64,000 bases of DNA, taken from Vermiculatibacterium agrestimuris. GTDB taxonomy: Bacteria > Bacillota > Clostridia > Oscillospirales > Oscillospiraceae. The notes beneath the pieces were generated by a model. The model ran no database searches. It saw only the letters and a program-made list of their open reading frames with translations, and was not told where the DNA came from. The stretch covers positions 1 through 64,000 of the forward strand of contig NZ_CALPCU010000011.1 in NCBI RefSeq assembly GCF_943193085.1. Direction: 5' to 3'. Below are positions 34,516 to 43,376 of this stretch, piece by piece; positions within the stretch are counted from its first letter, which is position 1, and every line of letters begins with the position of its first letter. Both the position numbers and the translations under genes were made by a program.

Positions 34516-35223
34516 ATGATTTTTAATGAGAGACTGCGGGCGCTTCGAAAAGAAAGGGGATGGACACAGCCGCAAACTGCGGAAAAGCTGTCTATCGCCT
34601 ATCGGAATTATCAGCGTTTGGAGGCCGACGGGAACACCCCCAACTTTGCCAATCTGGTGCAGATCGCCGACCTGTTCGGTGTGTCCATGGACTATCTGGC
34701 GGGTCGCACCGATAACTGGGAGGTCAACCGGGGGGCAGGCCACAGAGTCCTCCTCTCCTCCGAACTGGAGGAGGAGACCACCGAAATAGAGGCCCTGCTC
34801 CGGCAGGTCATCCCCGCCGCCCTGGCGGCGGAAGGGGTGGACATGCCCTGTGAGGTGGACGTGCTCCTCACCGACGGCGCCGGCATCCACGCCATCAACC
34901 TGGCCCAGCGCGGGGTGGACGCCCCCACCGATGTGCTCAGCTTCCCCATGCTGGAGCTGGCCCCGGGGGACAAGCCCTCGCCGGCCGACGCCGATCCCGG
35001 CACGGGTCTGGTTCCCCTGGGGGATATGGTTCTGAACCTTGACAGGGTGAAGAGCCAGGGAGAGGAATACGGCCACGGCCCCAAGCGGGAGGCGGCCTAT
35101 CTGGCGGTACATTCCGTGCTCCACCTGCTGGGCTATGACCACATGGACGAAGGGCCCATGAAGGCCCAGATGCGCACGCGGGAAGAGGCCATCCTGGCCC
35201 AGCTGGGCATTACGAGAGGATAG
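34516..35223 (+). CDS. ybeY: Fusion of an XRE helix-turn-helix with YbeY endoribonuclease
   Basis: One uninterrupted 235-residue reading frame. Residues 1-71 are an XRE domain (MIFNERLRALRKERGWTQPQ, LSIAYRNYQRLEADGNTPNF, VSMDYLAGRTDN). From about residue 77 (HRVLLSSELEEE) the protein is YbeY, the 16S-rRNA-maturing and quality-control endoribonuclease, with DVLSFPMLEL and the zinc motif H199xxxH203xxxxxH209 (HSVLHLLGYDH). YbeY alone is normally 140-170 residues. No start codon lies between the domains, and GGGAGGAAAG precedes ATG 34516, so the fusion appears obligatory. A six-G run (34730-34735) at the junction should be checked. Gene order phoH-ybeY-era is otherwise normal. Confidence 0.88.
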   Translation: MIFNERLRALRKERGWTQPQTAEKLSIAYRNYQRLEADGNTPNFANLVQIADLFGVSMDYLAGRTDNWEVNRGAGHRVLLSSELEEETTEIEALLRQVIPAALAAEGVDMPCEVDVLLTDGAGIHAINLAQRGVDAPTDVLSFPMLELAPGDKPSPADADPGTGLVPLGDMVLNLDRVKSQGEEYGHGPKREAAYLAVHSVLHLLGYDHMDEGPMKAQMRTREEAILAQLGITRG

Positions 35224-35229
35224 AGAGAT

Positions 35230-36291
35230 ATGGAAGAAAAACGCCTGCCGGAAAAGCAGAGGGATCTGAACCTGGACTTCATCCGGGGCCTGGCCGCCTT
35301 TTTGGTCATCGCCGTCCACTTTATGATGATGAGCGAGTTCTACTACCAGACCATGGCGGGGGGACGGATGTATCTGCTGGGCTGTGTGCGCATGGCCTTT
35401 ATGAACTGCGTGCCCCTGTTCCTCCTTCTCAGCGGCTATTTGTGCTGTGAGAAGAAGCTGTCCAAGGGCTACTACCTGGGGGTGCTCCGGGTGGTGGTGG
35501 CCTATCTGCTGTGCAGCGGCGTGAGCGTCTTCTACCGCTGGTGGCGGCTGGGGGAGGAGATGAGCCTGCTCCACGCCGGGCGCATGGTGCTGGACTACTC
35601 CGGCATTGCCACCGGATGGTACATTGAGATGTATCTGGGCCTGTTCCTGCTCATCCCCTTCCTCAACATGCTCTGGAGAGGGGCGGAGAGCAAGGGGGCC
35701 CGCAAGGCCCTCATTGTCACCCTGCTGGTTTTGGCCAGCCTTCCGGTGCTGGTGAATGTCAGGTACAGCATCCTGCCCGACTGGTGGAAGGGGATCTATC
35801 CCCTGGCCTACTACTTCCTGGGGGCCTGGTTCCGTACCTATGATACCCGCATCTCCTGGGGCAAGGGGCTTCTGGGCTTCCTGGCCGCCGTCGCCGCCGG
35901 CGGGGCACTGGTCTATGTCACCAGCCGGAACCAGATGTTCGTCTGGACGGAGGCCACCGACTGGGCGGGGCCCACGGTGGTGTGCTCGGCCTGCCTGCTG
36001 TTCCTCGTGCTCCGGCAGATCAGGTTGGACGGACTTCCCGGAGGTGTGAAGTGGTGCATTGCCAAAGGCTCGGAGCTGTCGCTGAACATCTACCTGGTGT
36101 CCTGGTGCTTCGACAACGCCTTTTACCCCGTCCTGTGGGAGAAAGTCCCCGATTTCATGGCCCGGATGCCCTTCTTCCCGGTGATGACCCTGGCGGTCTA
36201 CCTCTGCTCGGCGGTGGTGGCCCAGGTTCTGGAATGGGTGGGCGGCTGGATCGTGAAAGGGGTGAAAAAGCCCCTGGAGAAATTGCTCTGA
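35230..36291 (+). CDS. Acyltransferase 3-family membrane protein
   Basis: A 353-residue integral membrane O-acyltransferase (Acyl_transf_3, OafA/WecH type) with about ten transmembrane helices. The family start LDFIRGLAAFLVIAVHFMMM includes the catalytic-type histidine of the R-x(n)-H motif. Such enzymes acetylate sugars of wall polymers or surface glycans using acyl-CoA. It starts 7 bases after ybeY and ends 18 bases before era. In many Firmicutes this slot holds dgkA and/or cdd, so this is a replacement or insertion. Substrate unknown. Confidence 0.88.
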   Translation: MEEKRLPEKQRDLNLDFIRGLAAFLVIAVHFMMMSEFYYQTMAGGRMYLLGCVRMAFMNCVPLFLLLSGYLCCEKKLSKGYYLGVLRVVVAYLLCSGVSVFYRWWRLGEEMSLLHAGRMVLDYSGIATGWYIEMYLGLFLLIPFLNMLWRGAESKGARKALIVTLLVLASLPVLVNVRYSILPDWWKGIYPLAYYFLGAWFRTYDTRISWGKGLLGFLAAVAAGGALVYVTSRNQMFVWTEATDWAGPTVVCSACLLFLVLRQIRLDGLPGGVKWCIAKGSELSLNIYLVSWCFDNAFYPVLWEKVPDFMARMPFFPVMTLAVYLCSAVVAQVLEWVGGWIVKGVKKPLEKLL

Positions 36292-36308
36292 AAGAGAGGA
36301 TCACCTGA

Positions 36309-37208
36309 ATGAAGGCACAAAAGACCAAGGCCGGCATGATCGCCGTGGTGGGCCGGCCCAATGTGGGCAAGTCCACCCTCACCAACACCCTGGTGGGGGA
36401 GAAGATCGCCATCGTTTCCAACAAGCCCCAGACCACCCGCAACCGCATCTGCGCCGTGGTCAACCGGGGGGAGAGCCAGTTCGTGTTCATGGACACCCCC
36501 GGCCTCCACAAGGCCCGCACCCGGCTGGGAGACTATATGGTGGGGGTGGTGCGCCAGAGCGTCAGCGACGTGGACGCCGCCCTGCTGCTGGTGGAGCCTA
36601 TCCCCAACGTAGGCGGGCCGGAGGAGGAGCTGATAGAGCGGCTGGAGAGCGCGAAGATCTCCACGGTGCTGGTCATCAACAAGATCGACACGGTGAAGAA
36701 GGAAGAGCTTCTCTCCGTCATCGCCGCCTATACGGAAAACCACAGCTTCGCCGCCGTGGTGCCCATCTCCGCCAAGGAGGGGGAAGGGGTGAGCGACCTT
36801 CTCTCCCTGCTGGAGGACTACCTTCCGGCCGGGCCTTGGCTCTTCCCCGAGGGGATGGTCACCGACCAGCCCGAGCGGCAGGTCTGCGCTGAGATTTTGC
36901 GGGAGAAGCTTCTCCTGTGCCTGGATAAGGAGGTGCCCCACGGCACCGCGGTGGAGCTGACCAAGTTTTCTGAGCGGGAGGACGAGGTCATTGAGTGCGA
37001 CGCCACGATCTACTGCGAGAAGGACAGCCATAAGGGCATCATCATCGGCAAAAAGGGCGCCATGCTCAAAAAGATCTCCACCCTGGCCCGGGAGGATATG
37101 GAAAAATTTATGGGCGGGAAAATTTACCTGCAGACCTGGGTAAAGGTGAAGGAAAATTGGAGAGATAACGTCAATCTCATCCACAATTTCGGTTACCGGG
37201 AAGACTGA
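36309..37208 (+). CDS. era: GTPase Era
   Basis: Era, 299 residues, a GTPase that binds the 3' end of 16S rRNA and helps 30S assembly at the membrane periphery. G1 is GRPNVGKSTLTN, the switch region FVFMDTPGLHKAR (G3 DTPG), G4 NKID, and the C-terminal KH domain includes IIIGKKGAMLKKISTLARED. Length is typical. GAAAGAGAGGATC precedes the ATG. It lies between ybeY and recO as in most Firmicutes, which couples two ribosome-maturation genes. Confidence 0.98.
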   Translation: MKAQKTKAGMIAVVGRPNVGKSTLTNTLVGEKIAIVSNKPQTTRNRICAVVNRGESQFVFMDTPGLHKARTRLGDYMVGVVRQSVSDVDAALLLVEPIPNVGGPEEELIERLESAKISTVLVINKIDTVKKEELLSVIAAYTENHSFAAVVPISAKEGEGVSDLLSLLEDYLPAGPWLFPEGMVTDQPERQVCAEILREKLLLCLDKEVPHGTAVELTKFSEREDEVIECDATIYCEKDSHKGIIIGKKGAMLKKISTLAREDMEKFMGGKIYLQTWVKVKENWRDNVNLIHNFGYRED

Positions 37209-37284
37209 GAAGCGCAAAATTTCCCTGACATGTTTTTCGGCGTGTCAGGCAAGCTAACTCCAGAGAAAAAAGGAGGGCTTGTCC

Positions 37285-37392
37285 ATGACTGCCGAGACCG
37301 CATGGAACATCTTCATTGCCACGGGACTTCCCGAGGCGTATACTGTCTACTGCCGGCTGAAGGAGGAGGAGCGTCAGGCCAAAAGCGCCTGA
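37285..37392 (+). CDS. yqzL: YqzL-like small protein
   Basis: A 35-residue protein (MTAETAWNIFIATGLPEAYT, then VYCRLKEEERQ) between era and recO. YqzL of Bacillus lies in the same place and shares the W-x-x-F-x-x-TG-x-x-x-x-Y core. AGGAGGG is 7 bases before the ATG, a stronger site than that of recO 12 bases further on, so it may also serve to deliver ribosomes to recO. Function unknown. Confidence 0.8.
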   Translation: MTAETAWNIFIATGLPEAYTVYCRLKEEERQAKSA

Positions 37393-37404
37393 CGCCCGAT
37401 ACAT

Positions 37405-38157
37405 ATGGCGCATTTGGTGACGCGGGGCCTGGTGCTCCGGGAGGTCAACTACAAAGAGAGCGACAAGATCCTTACCGTCCTGGCGGAGGGTCAGGGCAAG
37501 CGCACCGTGAAGGCCCAGGGCTGCCGGAGGAAGAACAGTCCTCTGGCGGCCCCGTCCCAGCTTTTGGTCTATTCCGAAATGACCTGGTTTGACTATCAGG
37601 ATCGCTGGAGCCTGAAGGAGGCCGCCACCCTCCATGAGTTTCGGGGGGTGCGGGAGGACTTGGACAAGCTGGCGCTGGGCTCCTATTTTGCCGAGGTGGC
37701 GGAGGCGGTGGCCGAAGAGGGCGTGGAGACGCCGGGACTTTTGTCCTTGACGCTCAACTCCCTCTACGCCATGGACAAGCTGCGCCTTCCCCTGGAGCAG
37801 ATCAAGGCCGCCTTCGAGATCAAGCTGTGCTGTCTGGCGGGGTATGAGCCGCTGCTGGATGCCTGCGCCGTGTGCGGCGTGGAGCCCACCCAGCCCCGGC
37901 TGAACCTGTCCGAGGGGGTGCTCCACTGCGCCCGGTGCCGGGAGGAGCTGGGGGATGTGGGCATCTCCATGCCCCTGGACGGCCCCTCTTTGGCCGCCAT
38001 GCGGCATGTGGCCTATGGCGAGGCCAAGCGGCTTTTCTCCTTCCGGCTGGAGGGGGAGAGCATGGGCCGCTTCACCGGGGCGGCGGAGAGCTTTCTGCTG
38101 ACCCAGCTGGAGCGGGGGTTCCGCACGCTGGATTTTTATAAATCACTGCAGGTCTGA
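37405..38157 (+). CDS. recO: DNA repair protein RecO
   Basis: RecO, 250 residues, helps load RecA with RecF and RecR and anneals ssDNA. The N-terminal OB fold starts THLVTRGLVLREVNYKESDK in family style (GLVLREV, YKESDKILTVL); the C-terminal part carries a four-cysteine zinc site CAVCG...CARC at residues about 153-178. No good Shine-Dalgarno is next to ATG 37405, so translation is probably coupled to the yqzL-like ORF. Confidence 0.95.
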   Translation: MAHLVTRGLVLREVNYKESDKILTVLAEGQGKRTVKAQGCRRKNSPLAAPSQLLVYSEMTWFDYQDRWSLKEAATLHEFRGVREDLDKLALGSYFAEVAEAVAEEGVETPGLLSLTLNSLYAMDKLRLPLEQIKAAFEIKLCCLAGYEPLLDACAVCGVEPTQPRLNLSEGVLHCARCREELGDVGISMPLDGPSLAAMRHVAYGEAKRLFSFRLEGESMGRFTGAAESFLLTQLERGFRTLDFYKSLQV

Positions 38158-38170
38158 GGAGGAGATACCC

Positions 38171-38386
38171 ATGACCTTGGATAAAGGAGCGGCAGGAGAG
38201 AGCTACACCGTGGAAAAAATGAACCTGCCCGAGCAGGTGGAGCACCGCCTGGAGGCCCTGGGGATGACCCTGGGCACCCGGGTGTGTGTGCTGGGCAGCA
38301 AGGATAAGGGCACCCTCATTCTCAAGGTGCGGGGTACCCGGTTCGCCATAGGCCGGGGCATCACGGGAAAGATCGAGGTGGCTTGA
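38171..38386 (+). CDS. feoA: FeoA ferrous iron transport protein
   Basis: A 71-residue SH3-like FeoA protein. The fold signature is visible: hydrophobic strands around RLEALGMTLGTRVCVLG and FAIGRGITGKIEV, the usual end of the domain. FeoA assists the FeoB channel in the cytoplasm. GGAGGAG precedes the ATG. The stop codon is separated by one base from feoB, so the genes are translationally coupled. No Fur-like box is obvious upstream, where recO ends 13 bases earlier. Confidence 0.93.
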   Translation: MTLDKGAAGESYTVEKMNLPEQVEHRLEALGMTLGTRVCVLGSKDKGTLILKVRGTRFAIGRGITGKIEVA

Positions 38387-38387
38387 C

Positions 38388-40448
38388 ATGGCAAAGGAAT
38401 TGACCGTGGCCTTTATCGGCAACCCCAACTGCGGCAAGACCACCCTCTTCAACGCCTATACCGGGGCCAACCTGAAGGTGGCCAACTGGCCGGGCGTCAC
38501 TGTGGAGCGGGTGGAGGGAGTCATGAAGGATCACGGGCTGAACATTCGCCTGGTAGATCTGCCGGGCACCTACTCCCTGACCTCCTACACCATGGAGGAG
38601 CAGGTCTCACGGGGGTTCATCCTCTCCGATGAGGTGGATGTGATCATCGACGTGGTGGACGCCTCGGCCCTGGAGCGAAACCTGTACCTCACCCTCCAGC
38701 TTTTGGAGCTGGGCAAGCCGGTGGTGGTGGCCCTCAATATGATGGACATTGTGGAGAAGCGGGGCATGGAGATCGACCTGCACCGCCTGCCCGAGATGCT
38801 GGGCACACCGGTGATCCCCGTCTCCGGCCGGAAGCGGACGGGCCTTGAGGTGCTCATGCACGCCGCCGCCCACCACGCCGGTGCGGGCCATCACGACCCC
38901 ATCATCCACGAGCATGCGTGGCACGGCCACGGCCAAACCGCCCAGAGTCCCAAGCACGAGAAGTACGCCATGGTCTACGACGAGCTGATGGAGTTCCGCA
39001 TCGACGCCGTGGAGACCGCCCTCAAGCGGAAGCGGCCGGAGCTGACGCCCGCCCGGTGGTACGCCATCAAGATGCTGGAGGGGGACAGGGAGCTGCGGCA
39101 GGAATATTCCGTGGACCTGCCCGACCTTTTGGAGGAGAGCTGCGAGACCGAGATCATCAACCAGAAATACGATTTCATCGAAGAGATCATGGCGGAGGTG
39201 CTGGTCCACCGGGAGGAGAAGGCGGCCAGCACCGAGAAGGCCGACCGGGTGCTGACCCATCCCATCTGGGGCCTTCCCATCTTCCTGGGCATCATGGCGG
39301 TGGTGTTTTTCCTCACCTTCACCCTGGGGGACTTTCTGGCGGCGTACTTCGAGCTGGGGATCGGCTGGTTTTCCACCCTCGTGGGGGAGACCCTCTCCCG
39401 CTGGGGGGTGGGGGAGCTGCTGGTGGCCCTTATCACCGACGGCATCATCGCCGGGGTGGGGAGCATCCTGACCCTTCTGCCCAATATCTTCATTCTCTTT
39501 TTGGCCCTGGCCTTTTTGGAGGATACGGGCTATATGGCCCGGGTGGCCTATATTATGGACGGCATTATGGGAAAGATGGGCCTGTCCGGCCGGGCCTTCC
39601 TTCCCATGGTGCTGGGCTTCGGCTGTTCGGTGCCCGCCATCATGGCCTCCCGGGCGCTGGAGAGCCGCCGGGACCGGTTTAAGGTCATGCTGGTGACCCC
39701 CTTCATGTCCTGCTCGGCAAGGCTCCCCATCTACATCCTCTTCTCCCAGCTCTTTTTTGAGCGGTATGCCATGCTGGCGGCCTACTCCATGTATCTCATC
39801 GGTATCTTGGTGGCGCTGTTGGTGGCTCTCGTCATCCACACCGCCGAGCGGCGCACCGGCCGGGCGCGCAACGACCTGCTTATCGAGCTGCCCGAGTACA
39901 AGATGCCCTCTGGGCGGACAGTGGCGGTCTACGTGTGGGAGAAGGTGAAGGATTACCTCACCAAGGCGGGCACCATCATCTTCGCCGCCTCGGTGATCTT
40001 GTGGTTCGTGCTCAACTTCGGCCCCGCCGGCTATACCGCCGCCATGGACGACAGCTTTGCCAGCCTCATTGGCCGGGCGCTGGCTCCGGTGATGGCCCCG
40101 GCGGGACTGGGGTTCTGGCCCGTGGTGGTGGCGCTGATCGCCGGCGTATCCGCCAAGGAGGTGGTGGTCTCCTCCACCGCCATCCTGTTCCGGGTGAGCA
40201 ACGTCAACTCCGCCGCCGGGATGGCGGCCGTCCACGCGGGACTGTCCGCCCTGGGCTTCGGGCCGCTCAACGCTTACTGCATGATGGTCTTCTGCCTGCT
40301 CTATGTCCCCTGCGCGGCCACCATCGGAGTCATCCGCCGGGAGTCGGGCAATTGGAAGTGGACTGCCTTTTCCGTGTGCTTCCAGGTGGCGGTGGCCTAT
40401 GGTATGAGCGTCCTGATCTATCAGGTCGGCGGACTGTTTTTGAGATGA
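38388..40448 (+). CDS. feoB: FeoB ferrous iron permease
   Basis: FeoB, 686 residues, imports Fe(II). The cytoplasmic G domain has G1 GNPNCGKTTLFNAYTG, G3 DLPGTYSL, G4 NMMD. A linker with a His-rich stretch (HHAGAGHHDPIIHEHAWHGH, residues about 164-185) follows, which may bind metal. The membrane part has the two Gate motifs GFGCSVPAIMASRALE and SAKEVVVSSTAILF. A FeoC gene is not present. It shares an operon with feoA; whether the recO promoter drives it is unclear. Confidence 0.97.
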   Translation: MAKELTVAFIGNPNCGKTTLFNAYTGANLKVANWPGVTVERVEGVMKDHGLNIRLVDLPGTYSLTSYTMEEQVSRGFILSDEVDVIIDVVDASALERNLYLTLQLLELGKPVVVALNMMDIVEKRGMEIDLHRLPEMLGTPVIPVSGRKRTGLEVLMHAAAHHAGAGHHDPIIHEHAWHGHGQTAQSPKHEKYAMVYDELMEFRIDAVETALKRKRPELTPARWYAIKMLEGDRELRQEYSVDLPDLLEESCETEIINQKYDFIEEIMAEVLVHREEKAASTEKADRVLTHPIWGLPIFLGIMAVVFFLTFTLGDFLAAYFELGIGWFSTLVGETLSRWGVGELLVALITDGIIAGVGSILTLLPNIFILFLALAFLEDTGYMARVAYIMDGIMGKMGLSGRAFLPMVLGFGCSVPAIMASRALESRRDRFKVMLVTPFMSCSARLPIYILFSQLFFERYAMLAAYSMYLIGILVALLVALVIHTAERRTGRARNDLLIELPEYKMPSGRTVAVYVWEKVKDYLTKAGTIIFAASVILWFVLNFGPAGYTAAMDDSFASLIGRALAPVMAPAGLGFWPVVVALIAGVSAKEVVVSSTAILFRVSNVNSAAGMAAVHAGLSALGFGPLNAYCMMVFCLLYVPCAATIGVIRRESGNWKWTAFSVCFQVAVAYGMSVLIYQVGGLFLR

Positions 40449-40498
40449 ACAGGGCGGACGCATTTGCGCCCGCCCCGGCACGGGAATTGAGGTATGCT

Positions 40499-42868
40499 AT
40501 GAAAGACGAATTATTTGAAAAATCCATGCTTACCCTGGAGCTGCCCAAGATCCTGGAGCTGCTGGCAAACGAGGCGGTGACCGAGGAGGGAAAGGAGCGG
40601 TGCCTGGCGCTGCGGCCCTTTATCGACGCCGACGACGTACAGCGTGCCCTCCATGAGACCTCCGCCGCGGTGGATCTGGTCGCCCTCCGGGGCGCCCCCT
40701 ATTTCGGCGGGGTGAAGCCGGTGCGCGCCTGTCTCCAGCGGGCGGATATGGGGGGCGCGCTGAACACCCGGGAGCTGCTGGGGATCGCGGCGGTGCTCCG
40801 GTGCGCCAGAGGGTGCATCGAGTATGCCGCCGGGGGGGAGAAGACTCCCATTGATCCGCTTTTCAAGGGCCTGACAGCCAACCGCTTTCTGGAGGAGCAG
40901 ATCTCCGGCTCCATCCTCTCCGAGGAGGAGATCGCCGACGCCGCCAGTCCGGAGCTTGCCGACATCCGCCGGAAGAAGCGGGCGGCGGCGGGGAAGGTGC
41001 GGGACATTTTGCAGAAGCTCATCTCCTCCAACCAGTCCAAATACCTGCAGGAGAACATCATCACCCAGCGCAACGGGCGGTATGTGGTGCCGGTCAAGTC
41101 CGAGCACAAAAACGACGTGCCCGGCCTGGTTCACGACCTCTCCGCCAGCGGCGGCACCTTCTTCATCGAGCCTATGGGGGTGGTGAAGGCCAACAATGAG
41201 CTGCGGGAGCTGGAGGCCAAGGAGGAGAAGGAGATCGAGCGTATCCTGGCCCAGCTCTCGGCGGAGTGCGCCGCCCACAGGGAGGACATCGCCCAGGACT
41301 ACGACCTTATCATCCTGCTGGATGTGGTCTTCGCCAAGGCGGGGCTGTCCCTGCGGATGCGGGGGATGTCCCCCAGGATCGTGGAGCGGGGTGTCTCCTT
41401 TGAAAGCGCCCGCCATCCCCTGCTGGATCGGGACACGGCGGTGCGCAACGATCTGCGCCTGGGGGAGGACTTCGACACCCTGGTGGTCACCGGCCCCAAC
41501 ACCGGCGGCAAGACGGTGACGCTGAAGACCCTGGGCCTTCTGGTGCTCATGGCCCAGTGCGGCCTCCACATCCCCGCCGGAGGGGACAGCCATATGCGGG
41601 TGTTCCGCCGGGTGCTCTCCGATATCGGAGACGAGCAGTCCATCGCCCAGAGCCTGTCCACCTTCTCCTCCCACATGACCAACATTGTGGGGATGCTCGC
41701 CGAGGCGGACGAGGACACCCTCATCCTCTTTGACGAGCTGGGGGCGGGCACCGACCCGGTGGAGGGGGCCGCCCTGGCGGCGGCCGTCATCGAGGAGGCC
41801 CGCTCTCTGGGCTGCCTGGTGGCCGCCACCACCCACTACGCCGAGCTGAAGGTCTACGCCATGACCACCCCCGGGGTGGAGAACGCCTCCTGCGAGTTTA
41901 ACGTAGAGACCCTGGCCCCCACCTACAAGCTGCTTATCGGCATCCCCGGCAAGTCCAACGCCTTTGCCATCTCCCGGCGGTTAGGGCTCCCCGAGCATGT
42001 CATCGACGCGGCGGCGGGGCGGGTGAACGCCGAGAACATCCGGTTCGAGGATGTGCTCACCCAGCTGGATCGCCAGCGGCAGGAGATGGAGAAGGAGAAG
42101 GAGGCCGCCCGGCTGCTCCGCCGGGAGACCGAGGAGGCAAAGCAGAAGGCCACCCAGTACCGGGACGACCTGGAAAAGCAGCGCTCCAAGGCGGTGGAGC
42201 GGGCCCAGGCCGAGGCCCGGATCATTCTGGAGGAGGCGCGCCGGGCCGCCGACGAGACCTTCCAGGAACTGGACGACATGCGGAAAAAGAGCAAACAGGA
42301 GCTGGACGCCCAGCGGGTCAACGAGGCCCGCACCGGCCTGCGCCGCCGGCTCAACGCCGCCGAGGACGCCCTGGGCCAGCGGCCGGAGACGCCTCCGCCG
42401 CCCCCCACCCGCCCCGCGGTGAAGGGGGACACGGTGGAGCTGGTGAAGATGCCGGGCACCAAGGCCGTGGTGCTGGATGTGAAGAAGGATGGCACCCTGC
42501 AGCTCCAGGCGGGCATTTTGAAGCTCACCGCCAGCCAGGCCGAGGTGCGGGTGACCCAGGGGGAGACCGAGCAGTCGGTAAAGCGCATCGTCTCCCGGGC
42601 CACCCACCAGCTGCGCTCCCTGGGGGCCTCCCCGGAGGTGGATCTCCGGGGCATGACGGGGGACGAGGCGGTGGTAGAGCTGGACCGGTTCCTGGATCAG
42701 GCCGTCATGGGCAAGCTCCAGGAGGTGCGCATCATCCACGGCAAGGGCACCGGCGCGGTGCGCGCGGCGGTGCGGGAGCATCTCAAGCGCAGCCGCTATG
42801 TCAAGTCCTTCCGTCCCGGCCGCTATGGAGAAGGGGAGGACGGCGTGACCGTCGCGGAGCTGAAGTGA
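40499..42868 (+). CDS. mutS2: MutS2 endonuclease/ATPase
   Basis: MutS2, 789 residues, matching the family (about 780). It lacks the mismatch-recognition domain of MutS. Walker A is GPNTGGKTVTLKTLGLLVL near residue 330, Walker B LILFDELGAGTDPVEGA, then a coiled coil (residues about 520-620, REEETEEAK-like heptads) and a C-terminal Smr nuclease domain with DLRGMTGDEAV and IIHGKGTGAVR. Known roles are suppressing recombination and splitting collided ribosomes. The frame is open to 39935, but ATG 40499 begins the homologous region and TTGAGG precedes it. Confidence 0.96.
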   Translation: MKDELFEKSMLTLELPKILELLANEAVTEEGKERCLALRPFIDADDVQRALHETSAAVDLVALRGAPYFGGVKPVRACLQRADMGGALNTRELLGIAAVLRCARGCIEYAAGGEKTPIDPLFKGLTANRFLEEQISGSILSEEEIADAASPELADIRRKKRAAAGKVRDILQKLISSNQSKYLQENIITQRNGRYVVPVKSEHKNDVPGLVHDLSASGGTFFIEPMGVVKANNELRELEAKEEKEIERILAQLSAECAAHREDIAQDYDLIILLDVVFAKAGLSLRMRGMSPRIVERGVSFESARHPLLDRDTAVRNDLRLGEDFDTLVVTGPNTGGKTVTLKTLGLLVLMAQCGLHIPAGGDSHMRVFRRVLSDIGDEQSIAQSLSTFSSHMTNIVGMLAEADEDTLILFDELGAGTDPVEGAALAAAVIEEARSLGCLVAATTHYAELKVYAMTTPGVENASCEFNVETLAPTYKLLIGIPGKSNAFAISRRLGLPEHVIDAAAGRVNAENIRFEDVLTQLDRQRQEMEKEKEAARLLRRETEEAKQKATQYRDDLEKQRSKAVERAQAEARIILEEARRAADETFQELDDMRKKSKQELDAQRVNEARTGLRRRLNAAEDALGQRPETPPPPPTRPAVKGDTVELVKMPGTKAVVLDVKKDGTLQLQAGILKLTASQAEVRVTQGETEQSVKRIVSRATHQLRSLGASPEVDLRGMTGDEAVVELDRFLDQAVMGKLQEVRIIHGKGTGAVRAAVREHLKRSRYVKSFRPGRYGEGEDGVTVAELK

Positions 42869-42941
42869 GAAACCGTGTCCCCGTTGCATCGCCCTGTGGG
42901 GTTTTGCATAAGCCGGTGGCTTTTATTTGTGTATTTTGCCG

Positions 42942-42970
42942 TTGACGGCAGGGGATAAATTTGCTATTCT
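42942..42970 (+). promoter_or_regulatory. Promoter of HPr gene
   Basis: TTGACG (42942-42947) and TATTCT (42965-42970) with a 17-base spacer. A weak hairpin (AAGCC/GGCTT with TTATTT, 42910-42929) just before it could end the mutS2 transcript. Confidence 0.68.
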
Positions 42971-43007
42971 ATTACCACAGTACAAGTGTGCTTGGGGGGA
43001 AATCGCT

Positions 43008-43271
43008 ATGTATATGAAGGAAGCTACCGTAAACAATCAGGTGGGTCTTCACGCCCGTCCGGCCACTTTCTTTATCCAGAAGGCCAACGAATTCAAGTGC
43101 TCTATCTGGGTGGAGAAGGATGAGCGCCGGGTGAACGCCAAGAGCCTGTTGGGCGTTTTGTCCCTTGGTATCGTCAAGGGTACCGCCATCAACCTGATCG
43201 CCGACGGCGCCGACGAGAAGGAGGCCGTCGAGGCCCTCGTGGAGCTGATCTCCGGCAACTTTGAGGACTGA
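43008..43271 (+). CDS. ptsH: Phosphocarrier protein HPr
   Basis: HPr, 87 residues. H15 in VGLHARPATFF is the PEP-dependent phosphorylation site used to pass phosphate from EI to EIIA. S46 in NAKSLLGVLSLGI is the site used by HPr kinase for catabolite control in Firmicutes; both are present, so it is HPr rather than Crh. ATG 43008 follows GGGGGGA at 7 bases; the upstream open frame to 42927 is unsupported. ptsI is not adjacent; a terminator follows directly, so it is a single gene. Confidence 0.95.
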   Translation: MYMKEATVNNQVGLHARPATFFIQKANEFKCSIWVEKDERRVNAKSLLGVLSLGIVKGTAINLIADGADEKEAVEALVELISGNFED

Positions 43272-43294
43272 GCAAATACCCAACAACGCGCAGA

Positions 43295-43325
43295 AAAAAG
43301 CGCCGCGAACGCGGCGCTTTTTTTG
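43295..43325 (+). terminator. Rho-independent terminator of ptsH
   Basis: AGCGCCGC (43299-43306) and GCGGCGCT (43311-43318) around GAAC, extended by A:T pairs and followed by seven Ts. The TTG codon at 43323 in this T-tract should not be taken as the start of the next gene. Confidence 0.92.
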
Positions 43326-43376
43326 ACGATTGCGCGTCTTTTCGCGCAGAGCCTGGAGAGAGGGGAGGGGGAAGGC

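Noticed and set aside
39935..40498. Extended 977-residue MutS2
   Set aside because: The extra 188 residues are a shadow of the feoB coding region. The mutS2 homology begins at ATG 40499.
43323..43376. TTG 43323 as start of the radical SAM gene
   Set aside because: The codon lies in the T-tract of the ptsH terminator and lacks a ribosome binding site. GTG 43377 has a strong site and gives the usual N-terminal cysteine cluster.
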